Source: Micrococcales bacterium
Lineage (GTDB): Bacteria > Actinomycetota > Actinomycetes > Actinomycetales > Cellulomonadaceae
Assembly: GCA_009783975.1 (NCBI GenBank)
Contig: WRCL01000090.1
Coordinates: 1-6,976 of the forward strand
Direction: 5' to 3'
DNA: 6,976 nt
Positions within the stretch are counted from its first letter, which is position 1, and the number at the start of each line of letters is the position of its first letter. The notes under the pieces were generated by a model. That model saw only the letters and a program-made list of their open reading frames with translations. It searched no databases and was not told the origin of the DNA. A program made the translations under genes and the position numbers. This document shows positions 5,333 through 6,976 of this stretch, in pieces.

Positions 5333-5737
5333 ATGGAGTTCATCATCCTCATCGTCGTGCTCTTCGCAGTGATGTGGTTCGTCAACCACCGCAAGCAGCG
5401 CACCGTCGGCGAGATGCGCAACACCCTCGCACCAGGTGACGAGGTGATGACCGGTTCAGGGTTGTTCGCGACCGTCGTCAGCGCTGACGGCGACGTGCTC
5501 GTGCTCGAGACCTCACCGGGGGTCGAGCAGCGCTGGGCCCGCGCAGCAGTCCTGCGCAAGGTCGGGCCTGTGCTCGTCGAGCCCGCCGCTGCCGAGGCCG
5601 CCGCCGAAGCCGGCGCACCCGCGTGGGGCTGGTCCGACAACGACGACCCGGACGCTGACCCGGACATCGACGAGTTCGAGGTGCCCGACGACGTGTCGAG
5701 CCTGGACCCTGGCGGGTCCGAGGACCCCAAACCCTGA
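5333..5737 (+). CDS. yajC: YajC, Sec translocon accessory membrane protein
   Basis: A 134-residue YajC-type protein, the small single-span partner of SecD-SecF in the holotranslocon. A hydrophobic segment, FIILIVVLFAVMWFV at 3-17, begins almost at the N-terminus, followed by basic NHRKQR as the cytoplasmic anchor. The YajC fold then reads LAPGDEVMTGSGLFATVVSA through to WARAAVLRKV (about 33-76). The remainder, from about 80, is an Ala/Glu-rich and then strongly acidic tail (DNDDPDADPD and similar), longer than in the roughly 110-residue E. coli protein. Acidic tails are common in actinobacterial YajC. The start is supported by GAAGGCGG (5318-5325), 7 bases upstream. The gene is followed by secD after 56 bp and has its own predicted promoter. 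Confidence 0.93.
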   Translation: MEFIILIVVLFAVMWFVNHRKQRTVGEMRNTLAPGDEVMTGSGLFATVVSADGDVLVLETSPGVEQRWARAAVLRKVGPVLVEPAAAEAAAEAGAPAWGWSDNDDPDADPDIDEFEVPDDVSSLDPGGSEDPKP

Positions 5738-5750
5738 CCACCACCTGACC

Positions 5751-5770
5751 GGCCCGGCCTGCGCCGGACC
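5751..5770 (+). other. Short GC hairpin between yajC and secD
   Basis: CCGGC (5754-5758), loop CTGC, and GCCGG (5763-5767) form a 5-bp stem that two further G-C pairs extend across a C/A mismatch. It sits 13 bases after the yajC stop and before the secD Shine-Dalgarno sequence. It could stabilise or process the mRNA between the two cistrons. Part of it (TGCGCCGGAC) is identical to the hairpin at 2472-2488. No T-tract follows, so a terminator is unlikely. Confidence 0.35.
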
Positions 5771-5793
5771 CCCGACGCCCACAAGGACGACCC

Positions 5794-6976
5794 GTGGCAC
5801 CACCTGTTCGCCGGCAGAGCCCGGTCCGCACCCTGATCTTGCTCGGTGTTGCGATCGTGGCAGTTTTCGGCATCGTCGCGTTCGGCGCGGTCTGGCACGA
5901 CGGCACCTGGCGCCCCAAGCTCGCCCTGGACCTCGAAGGCGGCACCGAGCTCATCTTGTGCCCCGTCCCCCTCGACGACGGCGCCGAGCACACCGAGGTC
6001 ATCGAAGACGGTGACGAAGGGGACGTCAAGTGCCGCACGGACATCAAGTCTGACGAGATCAACCAGGCGATCGCCATCATCCGCCAGCGGGTGGACGCCT
6101 CCGGTGTCGCTGAGGCGGAGATCTCCTCCCAGGGCGGGTACATGATCGTCGTGGGCCTGCCCGGGGAACGTAAACCCGAGACCCTCGAGCTTGTCAGCCG
6201 TTCGGCGTCGATGGAGTTCCGCCCTGTGCTCCAGGTGGCCCCTGGGCTGCCTGCACCCACCTCGCAGGAGGACCCTGGCGACGAGCCCACGGACGACGAC
6301 GGCGAGCAGACCGGGGACGAGGCGCCCGGCACCGAACCTGAGACCACTGACGACCCGGCACGTCCGGACAAACCGTCGTCGGCGTCGGACGTCGCGTACT
6401 ACGTCACCGCGGAGGTCCTCAAAGAGTTTGACGCGCTCGACTGCACGAAACCAGAGAACTTCGCTGGTGGGCGCGTCGGCAAACCAGACGAGGCGTTCGT
6501 CACCTGTGACACACCACCGAAGCACGCGTCGGCCGCCGAGCTGGAGACCCTGGCAGCCACAGGTGCGCTGAGCAAGTACATCCTCGGCCCGGTGGAGGTC
6601 AAAGGGTCGCAGATCTCCAAGGCCGGTTCCGGGCTGGAGACGCTGCCTGGCGGCGGGGTCGGCACCCGGTGGGTCGTCAACCTCGAGTTCGGGCGCGACG
6701 GGACCCGTGCGTTCGCGGCGGTGAGCAAACGCCTGCTGCCTCTGCCGTCCCCGCAGAACCGGTTCGGGATCGTCCTGGACGGCCTGGTCGTCTCGGCACC
6801 GTCGATCAACGCCGAGATCCCTGACGGCAGGGCAGAGATCTCTGGCAGCTTTGACCGGTCGTCGGCTGCGATGCTCGCCCAGCAGCTGAACTTCGGGTCG
6901 CTGCCGGTGAACTTCAAAAAGCTGTCCGAAGACCAGATCTCGGCGACCCTCGGCTCTGAACAGCTGCAGAAAGGCC
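5794..6976 (+). CDS. secD: SecD, Sec translocon proton-motive-force subunit, N-terminal 394 residues (runs off the window)
   Basis: The frame from the GTG at 5794 stays open to the window edge and gives 394 residues of SecD. AAGGA at 5783-5787, 6 bases upstream, supports the start. SecD with SecF uses the proton gradient to pull exported proteins out of SecYEG. Visible parts are the first membrane span (about 13-34), the family motif LALDLEGGTELIL (43-55), the first P1 segment with IIRQRVDASGV (95-105), a Pro/Asp/Glu/Thr-rich stretch (about 153-195), and the P1 head and return (VEVKGSQI, QLNFGSLPV). The five C-terminal membrane spans lie beyond the edge. An insertion after the DLEGGTELIL motif (about 56-82) contains Cys56 and Cys80, and a second pair, Cys217 and Cys238, lies in the head. 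secF is expected next. Confidence 0.95.
   Translation, partial: MAPPVRRQSPVRTLILLGVAIVAVFGIVAFGAVWHDGTWRPKLALDLEGGTELILCPVPLDDGAEHTEVIEDGDEGDVKCRTDIKSDEINQAIAIIRQRVDASGVAEAEISSQGGYMIVVGLPGERKPETLELVSRSASMEFRPVLQVAPGLPAPTSQEDPGDEPTDDDGEQTGDEAPGTEPETTDDPARPDKPSSASDVAYYVTAEVLKEFDALDCTKPENFAGGRVGKPDEAFVTCDTPPKHASAAELETLAATGALSKYILGPVEVKGSQISKAGSGLETLPGGGVGTRWVVNLEFGRDGTRAFAAVSKRLLPLPSPQNRFGIVLDGLVVSAPSINAEIPDGRAEISGSFDRSSAAMLAQQLNFGSLPVNFKKLSEDQISATLGSEQLQKG

Noticed and set aside
5236..6917. Minus-strand frames of 429, 297 and 172 codons under yajC and secD.
   Set aside because: They lie antisense to clearly recognised yajC and secD and show shadow composition.

Overview
The window is a GC-rich, densely packed chromosomal segment. 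GTG starts are frequent, third codon positions are strongly G/C, and a 4-bp GTGA gene overlap is present. The gene content (pdxS, a Nudix gene, pdxT, yebC, ruvC, ruvA, ruvB, yajC, secD) is the conserved B6 / Holliday-junction / Sec neighbourhood of Actinomycetota. Protein wording fits Micrococcales, possibly a Cellulomonas-like lineage, but that is an impression and no rRNA is present to settle it.

Layout. 1-102 is the C-terminal end of pdxS. A Nudix hydrolase gene (99-635) overlaps its stop. A possible small leaderless gene (640-825, minus) converges on the Nudix gene, and a 123-bp divergent gap (826-948) precedes pdxT (949-1560). yebC (1589-2347) follows pdxT by 28 bp. The 482 bp from 2348 to 2829 are accessory-like: a G-run stretch with a 20-bp duplication, a perfect 7-bp hairpin, a cluster of GGAGACAAT repeats that folds like a REP element, and the C-terminal half of a VapC-type PIN toxin gene. 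ruvC (2830-3393, minus) is next, facing away from ruvA (3509-4120) and ruvB (4113-5177) on the plus strand. yajC (5333-5737) and secD (5794 to the window end, incomplete) form the start of a Sec operon. It has a clear promoter at 5214-5242 and a 17-codon upstream ORF.

How the genes work together. PdxS and PdxT form the glutamine-dependent pyridoxal 5'-phosphate synthase. RuvA and RuvB migrate Holliday junctions and RuvC resolves them. YajC and SecD are accessory parts of the SecYEG translocon. The usual actinobacterial order has ruvC, ruvA and ruvB in one direction. Here ruvC is flipped, and a near-consensus LexA box (CGTAC-ACGT-GTTCG, 3451-3464) lies in the ruvC/ruvA divergent gap, so one operator could put both halves of the resolvasome under SOS control.

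No wholly new system is evident. The points most worth a second look are the inverted ruvC with a shared SOS box, the vapC remnant lying in frame directly behind the ruvC stop codon, the REP-like repeat cluster beside it, and the small upstream ORF of yajC-secD.
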